This document shows positions 1 to 7,276 of a stretch of 9,574 nt of DNA, piece by piece. Positions within the stretch are counted from its first letter, which is position 1, and each line of letters starts with the position of its first letter. The position numbers and the translations under genes were made by a program. The notes beneath the pieces are model-generated. The model saw nothing but the letters and a program-made list of their open reading frames with translations. It did not search any database and was not told where the DNA came from. Source of the stretch: Caryophanales bacterium UBA3375 (GTDB lineage Bacteria > Bacillota_I > Bacilli_A > UBA3375); contig DEQD01000005.1 in assembly GCA_002359095.1 (NCBI GenBank), positions 1 through 9,574 on the forward strand, written 5' to 3'.

Positions 1-88
1 TACACACAATTATGTATGCTCCCGGCTTTTCTAATTCTATATTTTTAATATTAATATTTAAATTTTCATTTACGTTAATCTTGTTCAT
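1..88 (-). CDS. 5' end of an unidentified protein gene, cut by the window edge
   Basis: An open frame of 29 codons starts with ATG at 86-88 and runs off the left edge without a stop. It begins MNKINVNENLNIN and reaches LEKPGAYIIVC at the edge. A GGAGG ribosome binding site lies 3 nt before the ATG, which is slightly close. Upstream is a good extended -10 promoter, with a perfect palindrome between promoter and ribosome binding site. This arrangement (promoter, operator-like palindrome, SD, ATG, open frame) makes a real gene likely. The visible residues are polar and Asn-rich, then turn hydrophobic (AYIIVC). There is no signal peptide and no family motif I recognise, so I assign no function. 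It is separated from the large operon to its right by a terminator and its own promoter, so it is an independent unit. Confidence 0.6.
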   Translation of the reverse strand, partial: MNKINVNENLNINIKNIELEKPGAYIIVC

Positions 89-91
89 CTA

Positions 92-96
92 CCTCC
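92..96 (-). promoter_or_regulatory. Ribosome binding site of the partial left-end gene
   Basis: The minus strand reads GGAGG-TAG-ATG. This is the strongest SD-like sequence in the left 400 bases and supports the ATG at 88 as the start, although the 3-nt spacing is short. The next in-frame ATG, 6 codons further on, has no SD. Confidence 0.55.
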
Positions 97-117
97 ATAT
101 AGTTTTGAAAACTATAT
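97..117. promoter_or_regulatory. Perfect 21-bp palindrome, probable operator
   Basis: Two 10-base arms, ATATAGTTTT (97-106) and AAAACTATAT (108-117), are exact inverted copies around a single G at 107. The palindrome starts 4 bp downstream of the -10 box (122-127), covers the expected transcription start and ends at the SD of the partial gene. A single-base centre is poor for an RNA hairpin loop, so a dimeric repressor site is a better reading than a terminator. The core AGTTTTnAAAACT is loosely like several Firmicute repressor boxes, but I do not match it to a named regulator. The regulator is not in view. Confidence 0.5.
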
Positions 118-121
118 ATAA

Positions 122-151
122 ATTATACCATATTTCATTTCTGTATTTTAA
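122..151 (-). promoter_or_regulatory. Extended -10 promoter of the partial left-end gene
   Basis: The minus strand has TGGTATAAT at 122-130: a perfect TATAAT box preceded by the TGn extension. An 18-nt spacer leads to a weak -35, TTAAAA, at 146-151 (4 of 6 consensus bases). The predicted start point falls inside the palindrome at 97-117. The same ATGGTATAAT string appears before the YtxH-like gene at the right end. Confidence 0.6.
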
Positions 152-376
152 TTAACTATTGGTATAAATTTTAGAATTCGAAACCAAACGATTTGATTAT
201 AAAAAAAGAATCTATGATATACTATAGGTATTAAAATAAAGATTTTAACATTATCAAATATCAAAAAATATGGCTAGATTTTTAAGATGCCATTAAAACA
301 ACCAGTTATAGAAAGCGTGTCTAAAATTTGGTTACCCATCCATATAATAAATTAAATATATTGGAAAAAATATTAA
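131..376. other. Gene-poor stretch with short broken frames
   Basis: No convincing gene lies here. On the plus strand one frame, interrupted by TAA at 283-285 and 322-324, reads KYQKIWLDF, then DAIKTTSYRKRV, then NLVTHPYNKLNILEKILKK, ending at a stop just after 390. A second frame gives a 22-codon ORF at 287-355 (MPLKQPVIESVSKIWLP...) without a ribosome binding site. On the minus strand a 21-codon ORF (MGNQILDTLS...) also lacks one. The part around 285-345 is less AT-rich than its surroundings and looks more like decayed coding sequence or a small RNA than plain spacer. I recognise no family in any frame. Confidence 0.3.
193..223 (+). promoter_or_regulatory. Possible plus-strand promoter
   Basis: TTGATT at 193-198 and TGATATACT at 215-223 (TATACT with a TGn extension) are separated by 19 nt, which is longer than ideal. 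It would drive rightward transcription from about 229 to the hairpin at 377-408, giving an RNA of roughly 180 nt. In DNA this AT-rich such matches arise by chance, so confidence is low. Confidence 0.25.
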
Positions 377-408
377 AAAAAGACAAAGTTATTTAACTTT
401 GTCTTTTT
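377..408 (-). terminator. Rho-independent terminator of the mnmG-to-ABC operon
   Basis: A perfect 14-bp stem (377-390 with 395-408) closes a 4-base loop (391-394). It lies 3 nt after the TAA of the last ABC gene. In the minus direction it is followed by a T-rich run (TTAATATTTTTT). The A/T ends of the stem also give a T run in the plus direction, so it may work both ways and end any plus-strand transcript from the left. Confidence 0.9.
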
Positions 409-411
409 ATA

Positions 412-2553
412 TTATTCAACAAATTGGTTGTTGTATAAAGAAGCATAGAATCCGTCTTGAGCTAATAACTCTTTATGACTACCAGATTCAATGATTTGTC
501 CGTCTTTTAATACTAAGATACGATCAGCTTTTAATATAGTTTTAAGTCTGTGAGCAATTACAAAACTTGTACGTCCTTTTATTACCTCATCCATCGCTTT
601 TTGAATATGAGCTTCGGTAATAGTATCAACATTACTAGTTGCTTCATCTAAAACTAAGATACTTGGATTAGTTAAGATCGTACGAGCAATTGATAACAAT
701 TGTTTTTGACCTGTAGAAAAAGCGTTTGAACTGTTAGAAATAACAGTATCATACCCTTCTTCTAAACTCATGATGTAATCATGAATATTTGCAATCTTAC
801 ATGCATTAATTATTTCTTCTTTTGTTGCATCATCTTTACCAAACTTAACATTATCTGCAATTGTTCCTTTAAATAAAACACTATCTTGTAAAACAATTCC
901 AATGTTTTTACGTAATTCATCTAATTTATATTCTTTAATATTATGATTATCAATACAAATTTCTCCACTTGTTACATCATAAAAACGATTAAGTAGGTTC
1001 ATGATAGTAGTTTTACCACTTCCAGTTGGACCTACAATTGCAATCATTTCTCCTGGATTTACATCAAAAGTAATGTTTTTAAGTACTGGTTTATCTTTTA
1101 AATATTCAAAATTAACATGTTTAAAGTTGATGATACTATTTGGATTAGTTAGAGCAATTGGATTACTACTATCTTTTATTTCTTCTTGTTCATCAAATAC
1201 TTCTTGGACACGATTAGCACCACTCATTCCTAACTCAACCATGTTGTATTGTGCTACTGTACTACCTAAGTTGTTAAAAAATTGTTGAGAATATTGCATA
1301 AAAGCAACAAGTAAAGCAACAGAGAAAATTCCTTGAATTACTAAATCACTACCAACAAAGACAATTACCCCGATAGTAATAAATCCCATTCCCATCATAA
1401 TTGGCATTAATAGTCCAGAATAAATCTGACCTTTAAAGGCATTATCTTTAAAATCATTATTATATTCTTTAAACTTAGCAATCATTTGATCTTTTAAATT
1501 ATAAGAAATAATCTCTTTTTGACCACTTAATGATTCATCAACAAAACCATTTAAAATTCCTAATTTCTTTTGTTGTTGTGATACATATTTTTGGGCTTTT
1601 TTAAGAATAAAGCTAGAAGCAAAGACAGCAGCTAATCCAAAAACAATAATTGCCCAAAATAGTGGTTTTTGGATCGTAAAACTTCCTAACTCAAAACTTG
1701 AGTTATCTTCATTCCACATCATAATTCCAACTCCACCAACCATACATAAACTTGCCATAATTTGGATAAAACTAGCGTTTAAAAACATAGTAATGTTTTC
1801 TATATCGTTAGTAAAACGAGATAATAAATCACCTGTATTACTCATATCATAGAATCTAATTGATAATCGTTGAATTTTATCAAATAACTTACTTCTAATG
1901 TTGTTAGTAGTTTTAACGGTTACATTAACAAAAATAATAGTATATAATGCCATTCCCAATAATAAAGATATATATACTGTTAATAACTTAAAGATTGTTT
2001 TTATAAATAATTGATGTTTTTCATTAGTGATTGCATCTAAATCTTCAAAATTTTTAGCCATTTCTTTTAACTGATCACTTGGAATATGTGTTAATTGTAA
2101 TTTAGTCATCATATCTAAATCACTATTATTAATAAAATCTATTTGTTCTTGACTAAAACTACCATTAGTTTCTATATAAGATTTATCCATTAACACTGCA
2201 TCTTGTAAAACAATATTTAGTTGGTGTTGAGTTTTGATTTGCTCAAAACTAGCATTATCTAATTGTTGTTTTTGTTCATCGTTTAAAAATAAATTATCTT
2301 TAATTTCATTTTTAAATACTTGATCAAACTCTTGATTGTTTTCTATCTTTTCATCAATTTGATCTAATGTTTTTTGAGTAGTTGATAGATAAACATAAGT
2401 TGATAAGTTTTCAACACTTTCACCAAGGAGTTTTGGTGCTTGCACGTTTAGATAAGTAGCACTTATCATTAAGATTAATACGATTAAAGTGGGAAACCAA
2501 TATTTTTTAGCATTTCTAAGAATTAACTTAGCACCATTTAAAAAACTACTCAT
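412..2553 (-). CDS. ABC exporter subunit with catalytic NBD and large extracellular loop (BmrD/YheH-like)
   Basis: This is a half-size ABC exporter subunit of 713 residues, a membrane domain fused to an ATPase domain. Helix 1 is at about 18-36 and helix 2 at about 184-212. Between them is a hydrophilic stretch of about 140 residues that should lie outside the cell. Helices 3-6 follow to about 425. The ATPase domain shows Walker A GPTGSGKTT (508-516), Q-loop Q556, a degenerate signature STGQK (613-617), Walker B ILVLDE with catalytic E637, and switch H668. The ATG overlaps the preceding ABC gene by 8 nt and has an AAAGGGGG ribosome binding site about 4 nt upstream. Subunit order, length asymmetry and the extra extracellular domain resemble Bacillus BmrC/BmrD, a multidrug exporter. 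The substrate cannot be read from sequence; drugs, lipids or peptides are all possible. ABC family membership is certain and the Bmr-like pairing is likely. Confidence 0.93.
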   Translation of the reverse strand: MSSFLNGAKLILRNAKKYWFPTLIVLILMISATYLNVQAPKLLGESVENLSTYVYLSTTQKTLDQIDEKIENNQEFDQVFKNEIKDNLFLNDEQKQQLDNASFEQIKTQHQLNIVLQDAVLMDKSYIETNGSFSQEQIDFINNSDLDMMTKLQLTHIPSDQLKEMAKNFEDLDAITNEKHQLFIKTIFKLLTVYISLLLGMALYTIIFVNVTVKTTNNIRSKLFDKIQRLSIRFYDMSNTGDLLSRFTNDIENITMFLNASFIQIMASLCMVGGVGIMMWNEDNSSFELGSFTIQKPLFWAIIVFGLAAVFASSFILKKAQKYVSQQQKKLGILNGFVDESLSGQKEIISYNLKDQMIAKFKEYNNDFKDNAFKGQIYSGLLMPIMMGMGFITIGVIVFVGSDLVIQGIFSVALLVAFMQYSQQFFNNLGSTVAQYNMVELGMSGANRVQEVFDEQEEIKDSSNPIALTNPNSIINFKHVNFEYLKDKPVLKNITFDVNPGEMIAIVGPTGSGKTTIMNLLNRFYDVTSGEICIDNHNIKEYKLDELRKNIGIVLQDSVLFKGTIADNVKFGKDDATKEEIINACKIANIHDYIMSLEEGYDTVISNSSNAFSTGQKQLLSIARTILTNPSILVLDEATSNVDTITEAHIQKAMDEVIKGRTSFVIAHRLKTILKADRILVLKDGQIIESGSHKELLAQDGFYASLYNNQFVE

Positions 2554-4270
2554 CTAACCCCCTTTGTGTTTCATAAATTTCTTTATAAGTTTTACTTATA
2601 TTAAGTAAATCTTGATGGGTACCTATTGCTTCAATACTACCTTCGTTTAAAACGATAATTTTATCAGTTTCTACAATAGAAGAAATCTTTTGAGCAACGA
2701 TTACTACTCCCATATCTTTTAATTCTGTATAGATTGCATCTTTTACTAGTTTTTCACTCTGAGCATCAAGAGCTGATGTTGAATCATCTAGAATTAAAAT
2801 ATCTGGTTTTTTCATAAGTCCACGAGCAATACTTAAACGTTGTTTTTGCCCTCCACTAAAGTTTGCTCCTTTTTGGTAAACTTCTGATTCAAACTTATCT
2901 GATTTTTTTTCAATAAACTCACTAGCTTGTGCTATATCACTAGCCCAAATGATATCTTCTAAATTACCATTTTGGTTACCTTGTAATAAGTTAGATTTAA
3001 TATCTCCACTAAATAAATTTGCTTTTTGTAAAACAATTCCAATTTTACTAAGTAACTCTTCATGGTTATAACAAAACTGTGATTTACCATTAATTTTAAT
3101 CTCACCACTAGTTGGATAAAACAATTGAGCAATAAGTTGAACCAAAGTAGACTTACCACTACCTGTGGTTCCTACTATTCCTACTTTTTCTCCTTTATTA
3201 ATAGTAAAACTTACATCTTTAATGGTATCTTTACTATCATTTGCATATTTAAAACTTACATGATCAAATTCCATCGTTGTAACTTCATTAATATTTTCTT
3301 GATGATAAGGATTATCTTCTTTAACATTTAGTACTTCATTTATACGTTTAATACTAACCATTGCTCGCCCTATTTGTTGCATCATAAATCCACCATTTAC
3401 AACTGTAAACATTAAAATCATAATGTATTGTGAGAATGATACGATGTTTGCAACCATTTGCGGATTACCAATTGCTTTAAAACTTAACATGTATACAATT
3501 AATAAAATTATTAAATTGGCAGCTAAGGTAACAGCCGGGATTAATAATCCCATGTTATATCCAATTTTTTTAAAATTATCAGAAAAATTGATAACGGCTT
3601 TATCAAATATTTTTTCTTCTTTATCTTCTTGGACAAATGATTTAACTACTCTTGCTCCTTCAACATTTTCTTTAACTATTGTGTTGATATCTTCATTAGT
3701 TTCTTGTAAACGTTTAAAACGAGGCATTAAGTTTCTTAAAACTACTCCCATTAATAATACTACAATTGCTAAATATAAAAATGTTGTCCACCAAAAAACT
3801 GGCATTGTCATTGAAATAAAAATAACACATCCAATAAACATTAATGGAATTCTAAATATTAATTGAAAACCTTGCATTACTAAATTTTGAATTTGGGTAA
3901 TATCATTTGTTAATCTTACGATTAAATGCGATACCGAAAACTTTTCTATTTGTTGATAACTAAAGGTTTGAATTTTTTCAAATAATTCTACCCTTAAGTT
4001 ACTACCAACAAACATTGAAATCTTAGCAGCAATAAAGGTATTAATAATTCCTAATAATAACCCTATTACTCCAATGGAGATTACTAAAATTCCTGATTGA
4101 TAAACAGCTTGTTTAACATCCTCTCCATTAGATCCATTTCCAATTTTTAACAGGTTTTCTGTAATTCCAGCCATTAAATCTGGTTGATACAAAGTAATAA
4201 TTACTTGAATAAATGATAAAATTATTGATATTATTACTAACATTTTTTTTTGTTTAATATACTTTAACAT
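2546..4270 (-). CDS. ABC exporter subunit with degenerate ATPase site (BmrC/YheI-like)
   Basis: This half-size ABC exporter subunit partners the 713-residue protein encoded next. The open frame can begin at 4276 (576 residues), but I place the start at the third codon (574 residues) because of its ribosome binding site. In the numbering of the longer form, six helices lie at about 11-31, 61-85, 138-158, 160-182, 239-264 and 277-300. Walker A is GTTGSGKST (369-377), the Q-loop is Q417 and the canonical signature is FSGGQ (473-477). Walker B is ILILDD, with D498 where the catalytic Glu should be, and the switch position is Q529 instead of His. These losses mark the non-hydrolysing subunit of a heterodimer. 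Its intact signature completes the active site of the partner, as known for BmrCD, LmrCD and TM287/288. It follows the aminopeptidase gene by only a few bases. Confidence 0.92.
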   Translation of the reverse strand: MLKYIKQKKMLVIISIILSFIQVIITLYQPDLMAGITENLLKIGNGSNGEDVKQAVYQSGILVISIGVIGLLLGIINTFIAAKISMFVGSNLRVELFEKIQTFSYQQIEKFSVSHLIVRLTNDITQIQNLVMQGFQLIFRIPLMFIGCVIFISMTMPVFWWTTFLYLAIVVLLMGVVLRNLMPRFKRLQETNEDINTIVKENVEGARVVKSFVQEDKEEKIFDKAVINFSDNFKKIGYNMGLLIPAVTLAANLIILLIVYMLSFKAIGNPQMVANIVSFSQYIMILMFTVVNGGFMMQQIGRAMVSIKRINEVLNVKEDNPYHQENINEVTTMEFDHVSFKYANDSKDTIKDVSFTINKGEKVGIVGTTGSGKSTLVQLIAQLFYPTSGEIKINGKSQFCYNHEELLSKIGIVLQKANLFSGDIKSNLLQGNQNGNLEDIIWASDIAQASEFIEKKSDKFESEVYQKGANFSGGQKQRLSIARGLMKKPDILILDDSTSALDAQSEKLVKDAIYTELKDMGVVIVAQKISSIVETDKIIVLNEGSIEAIGTHQDLLNISKTYKEIYETQRGLDE

Positions 4271-4275
4271 AACCA

Positions 4276-4281
4276 TCCTTT
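4276..4281 (-). promoter_or_regulatory. Ribosome binding site that selects the ABC subunit start at 4270
   Basis: The minus strand reads AAAGGATGGTTATG. The upstream ATG (4274-4276) overlaps the AAAGGA box, so it cannot be served by it. The second ATG (4268-4270) sits 5 nt beyond the box, an ideal distance. The protein therefore most likely begins MLKYIKQKK. The box also overlaps the TAA stop of the aminopeptidase gene (4280-4282), so translation of the two is probably coupled. Confidence 0.75.
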
Positions 4282-5506
4282 ATATTACAAAATTTCCATC
4301 TTTAAATAACACAACTTCGTTGTTATCTTTATCTACACCAACAACATTTAAATCTGGTGTTCCAAACATAAAATCAACATGAATTGCTGAATCATTGCAT
4401 CCCAACTTAGATAACGTTTCTTTATCTAAGTTTTCTCCATTTTTCATTGTTGTAGGATATGCTTTACCTAAAGCAATATGACAACTTGCATTTTCGTCAT
4501 ATAATGTAGTATAAAATAGATGATTAGCTAATGAGATTGGAGTATTATAACTAACTAATGCTACTTCTCCTAAACGTTTTGCCCCAGCATCAACACTAAG
4601 CATACTATCTAACATTTCTTTACCTACTTTAGCATCATAATCAATTACTTCTCCATCCCTAAATTCAAACCAAAATTCATCTATTAGATTTCCATTATAA
4701 CTAAGTGGTTTTGAAGCATATACTTTTCCATTAGTTTTTTTATTATGTGGCATAGAATATACTTCTTCGGTAGGAATATTAGCGATAAAACTTTGTTTAT
4801 TTGTCTGGTTAATACTCTTAGCTGCTAGAAACTGGTAGTTATCAACTAATCCTACTTCTAAGTTCGTACCTAAGTTGTTTGTAAAAACTAACTTGTCAAA
4901 CTTATATTCATTAATTATTTTAGCATAATGTTCTAAGTTGTTGATATGTTCTTCCCAACATTTAATCGGATTTTCTTGATCTGCTCTTGTCATTTTAAAA
5001 ATATCTGCCCACAAATCGTTAACTGGATCATCACTATCAGGAAATACTTCCTTAGCCCATTTAAGTGTTGGTACTGATGCTATACACCATGATACTTTAT
5101 CATTCATAATCGCATCGTCTTTTTTGTGTAAGTATTTATGTACTGTTTTTTGCCAAGTACTTAACTTATCATTATCAATACCTTTTAGTGCTTGTGAGTC
5201 TAGTGCATCAAGTGATAAAAAACAATAGTTTTCATCAACCTGATACTCACTTTTTTTGACTAAAAAATCTTGAATTGTTTTAAAGTTATCAATATCTTCA
5301 TATTGATATTTTAATTTAGTTAATGTTGGATCACTCCATTCAACATTAACACTCTTAGCACCTTTTTCATATGCTTTTTTAACTACTTCAAATACAAACT
5401 CACTACATTCTATTGGTGAATTAATAACTAAACACTGATCTTTTTGGATATTAAGACCAATTGATAATATGATATCAATATAATTATTTAAGTATTGCTT
5501 ATCCAT
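4280..5506 (-). CDS. M29-family metallo-aminopeptidase (AmpS/PepS/AmpT type)
   Basis: A 408-residue cytosolic aminopeptidase that removes N-terminal residues from peptides using two metal ions; the length is normal for family M29. The C-terminal catalytic half carries the metal ligands expected from Thermus AmpT and staphylococcal AmpS: E248 in PTEEVY, E314 in RLGEVAL, H343 in CHIALG, and H376 and D378 in IHVDFMFGTPDL. Y350 stands at the usual active-site tyrosine position. The N-terminal half (MDKQYLNNYIDIILSIGLNI, then KGAKSVNVEWSDP) is also typical. There is no signal peptide or membrane segment. The ATG has an AGAAAGG ribosome binding site 6 nt away and overlaps the kinase gene by 19 nt. 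Ligand numbers come from matching motif order and spacing, not from an alignment. Its likely role is recycling of peptides; no link to the exporter is shown beyond co-transcription. Confidence 0.95.
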   Translation of the reverse strand: MDKQYLNNYIDIILSIGLNIQKDQCLVINSPIECSEFVFEVVKKAYEKGAKSVNVEWSDPTLTKLKYQYEDIDNFKTIQDFLVKKSEYQVDENYCFLSLDALDSQALKGIDNDKLSTWQKTVHKYLHKKDDAIMNDKVSWCIASVPTLKWAKEVFPDSDDPVNDLWADIFKMTRADQENPIKCWEEHINNLEHYAKIINEYKFDKLVFTNNLGTNLEVGLVDNYQFLAAKSINQTNKQSFIANIPTEEVYSMPHNKKTNGKVYASKPLSYNGNLIDEFWFEFRDGEVIDYDAKVGKEMLDSMLSVDAGAKRLGEVALVSYNTPISLANHLFYTTLYDENASCHIALGKAYPTTMKNGENLDKETLSKLGCNDSAIHVDFMFGTPDLNVVGVDKDNNEVVLFKDGNFVI

Positions 5507-6696
5507 AATTTACCTTTCTCTATTAATTTATTTAGTTTAACAATAGCTTGTCCATCTTCTAAATCAAGAATTGATTCTAATTTCTTATCATAATCATGAT
5601 AATAAAAGTATACTTTTAATTCTCTAATTACATCACTACTTAATTGTTTAGTATTAACTAATAAGTTAAACATCTTAATTCGATTATAAATTGTTACTAA
5701 ATCAATACCTTGATTTAGATTAGCTCTAAAGATAGCCATATCTTCAGGACTATAATAAATCTTAGCATAATAATAGATAGCATCTATTGCTAATCCATCA
5801 ATTTCCCCGCGTTTAATTTGCCACATTTGTCGTGTATCAAAATCATCACTAATCATTAAGTTGATAACTTCTTGACTTATCCCTTCTTCTAATGCATGTC
5901 TAATTACCCCAATTTGTTTTTCATTTAAGTTTCTTTTAACAATCTTATTAATTAGTTCTTGATCATTACATACTTGTTGTAATTGAATAATTCGTTTTTT
6001 AACACTATGCATTAACTTATTTTTAGCAACAAAGTTAATTACTTCACTACAGTTTTTAAAACGATCATCAGGATCAAAAGCACTAGCTTTATTAATAAAG
6101 GCAACAAATTCTATTTGTTCATCTTTAGCTACACAATTAAGCACTAACTGCTCAATTGTTTTACCTAAACTAAAGATATCGCTCGTTATATTCGTTTGAC
6201 GATATCCATATTGTTCAGGGGGTGCATAATACTTAGTACCAAAGTTAGTCGTATCTTGATGTTTATCATCATCATACACTCTTGAGATATCATAATCAAT
6301 TACTTTAACTTGATTATTAACAATCATAATATTAGCAGGTTTAATGTCCCGATGGATAATTCCATGTTTGTGTAAATCATCTAAACCTAGTGCTATTTGA
6401 TAAATAATATCTTTTACTTGTTCAACACTAAGTTGTTGTTTTTCTAATATTACTTGTTCTAAAGTTTTACCATCATAAAGTTGGGTATAATACACTAACT
6501 TATCTTGATGTTTATAAAAGTACCTTATTTGTCCAAGATGATCACTATCTAAACTAATATTACTAATCAAATTAAGTAAAGGGTAATTACTTAACTTAGT
6601 TTGTTTAGCAATGTATTTAACTTTGTTTTCATCTTCATATACTAAAAATTCCTTAGTATTTGAATATTTAAAGGTACCTACTTTAGTTAACTTCAT
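5488..6696 (-). CDS. Ser/Thr protein kinase-like protein with C-terminal 29-residue repeats
   Basis: A 402-residue soluble protein. Residues about 1-225 form a Hanks-type kinase domain: probable ATP-binding K31 (YIAKQ), catalytic loop HRDIKPAN with D117, K119 and N122, metal-binding D134, activation segment GTKYYAPPEQYG (153-164), SDIFSLG (172-178) and the late-domain arginine R212. Two features are unusual. No GxGxxG loop is visible at the N-terminus, and DFG is replaced by DYD (134-136). The core catalytic residues are present, so activity is plausible. Residues 257-340 hold three helical repeats, with I/M at 262, 291 and 320, R/K at 266, 295 and 324, and Gly at 272, 301 and 330, all exactly 29 apart. 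They resemble short QI-x2-IR-x2-LE-x-G repeats of gut Firmicutes proteins. There is no transmembrane helix or extracellular sensor. The ATG overlaps tdk by 14 nt and has only a weak SD, suggesting coupled translation. Substrates are unknown. Confidence 0.87.
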   Translation of the reverse strand: MKLTKVGTFKYSNTKEFLVYEDENKVKYIAKQTKLSNYPLLNLISNISLDSDHLGQIRYFYKHQDKLVYYTQLYDGKTLEQVILEKQQLSVEQVKDIIYQIALGLDDLHKHGIIHRDIKPANIMIVNNQVKVIDYDISRVYDDDKHQDTTNFGTKYYAPPEQYGYRQTNITSDIFSLGKTIEQLVLNCVAKDEQIEFVAFINKASAFDPDDRFKNCSEVINFVAKNKLMHSVKKRIIQLQQVCNDQELINKIVKRNLNEKQIGVIRHALEEGISQEVINLMISDDFDTRQMWQIKRGEIDGLAIDAIYYYAKIYYSPEDMAIFRANLNQGIDLVTIYNRIKMFNLLVNTKQLSSDVIRELKVYFYYHDYDKKLESILDLEDGQAIVKLNKLIEKGKLWISNT

Positions 6697-7276
6697 CAGG
6701 ACCTAGTTCCCCAGTATAATAATGATAATTACATAACATTACATAATTAACATCGTTTTCTTTTTTATCAACTAAGATGGTTGGTCCATCTTTAGTTAAT
6801 TTTCCATTAACGACACGACCATTTTGTCGTGCTTTCTTACCACACCAACAAACACTAGTACTTTCTTCAATCTTATCACTTCTTTCAATTACTCGTTTAC
6901 TACCAGGAAATAAATTTCCTCTAAAATCTACTTTAATTCCAAAGAACATAATTGTATCAAGATTATGATCATAACCATAATCGATAATTGCATCTATTAC
7001 TTCTGGAGTAAAGAAGTTACATTCTTCAATTAAAACAATCTTAGCATTACTTTGTTGTAAAACATTTAATACATCATTAGGATCATCTTCTTTAATTTCA
7101 ATTGCATCCATACTAAGACCTGTACGACTACTAATCTTATTTTTAAGCTTAGAATCAACTACTGGTTTTAGAATTAAAGTCTCTATTCCATTTTCATGAT
7201 AGTTATGAGCAATCTTAATTAATTCTAAACTCTTACCAGAGTTCATACATCCATATTTATATACAATCTTAGTCAT
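6683..7276 (-). CDS. tdk: Thymidine kinase, type II
   Basis: Thymidine kinase (ATP + thymidine to ADP + dTMP), the cytosolic salvage enzyme, 197 residues and full length for the type II family. The P-loop is GCMNSGKS (9-16, K15). The conserved DFRGNLFPGSKRV stretch (117-129) is followed by DKIEE. Zinc-binding residues are C143 and C145 in VCWCGKKA and C182 and H185 in LCNYH. The substrate-binding lasso region precedes the last pair. One key motif is altered: the usual DExQF, which carries the catalytic Glu, reads EECNF (84-88). The catalytic Glu is retained as E85, the Walker B Asp is replaced by E84 and Gln by N87. The ATG overlaps the mnmG end by 8 nt. AAAGGAG lies about 11 nt upstream, inside mnmG. 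The C-terminal codons overlap the start of the kinase gene. Confidence 0.95.
   Translation of the reverse strand: MTKIVYKYGCMNSGKSLELIKIAHNYHENGIETLILKPVVDSKLKNKISSRTGLSMDAIEIKEDDPNDVLNVLQQSNAKIVLIEECNFFTPEVIDAIIDYGYDHNLDTIMFFGIKVDFRGNLFPGSKRVIERSDKIEESTSVCWCGKKARQNGRVVNGKLTKDGPTILVDKKENDVNYVMLCNYHYYTGELGPDEVN

Noticed and set aside
287..355. 22-codon plus-strand ORF starting MPLKQPVIESV
   Set aside because: No ribosome binding site and no recognisable product; kept only as part of the description of the gene-poor stretch.
1001..1288. Plus-strand open frame of 95 codons
   Set aside because: It lies opposite the ATPase domain of an exporter gene with a complete set of family motifs, and nothing in its product looks like a known protein.
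3423..3866. Plus-strand open frame of 147 codons
   Set aside because: It is the mirror of the membrane domain of the other exporter subunit. Its hydrophobic product is a by-product of that composition.
6683..7276. C-x-C zinc site of thymidine kinase as abnormal
   Set aside because: The CxCG form also occurs in other bacterial type II thymidine kinases, so only the EECNF change was kept as unusual.
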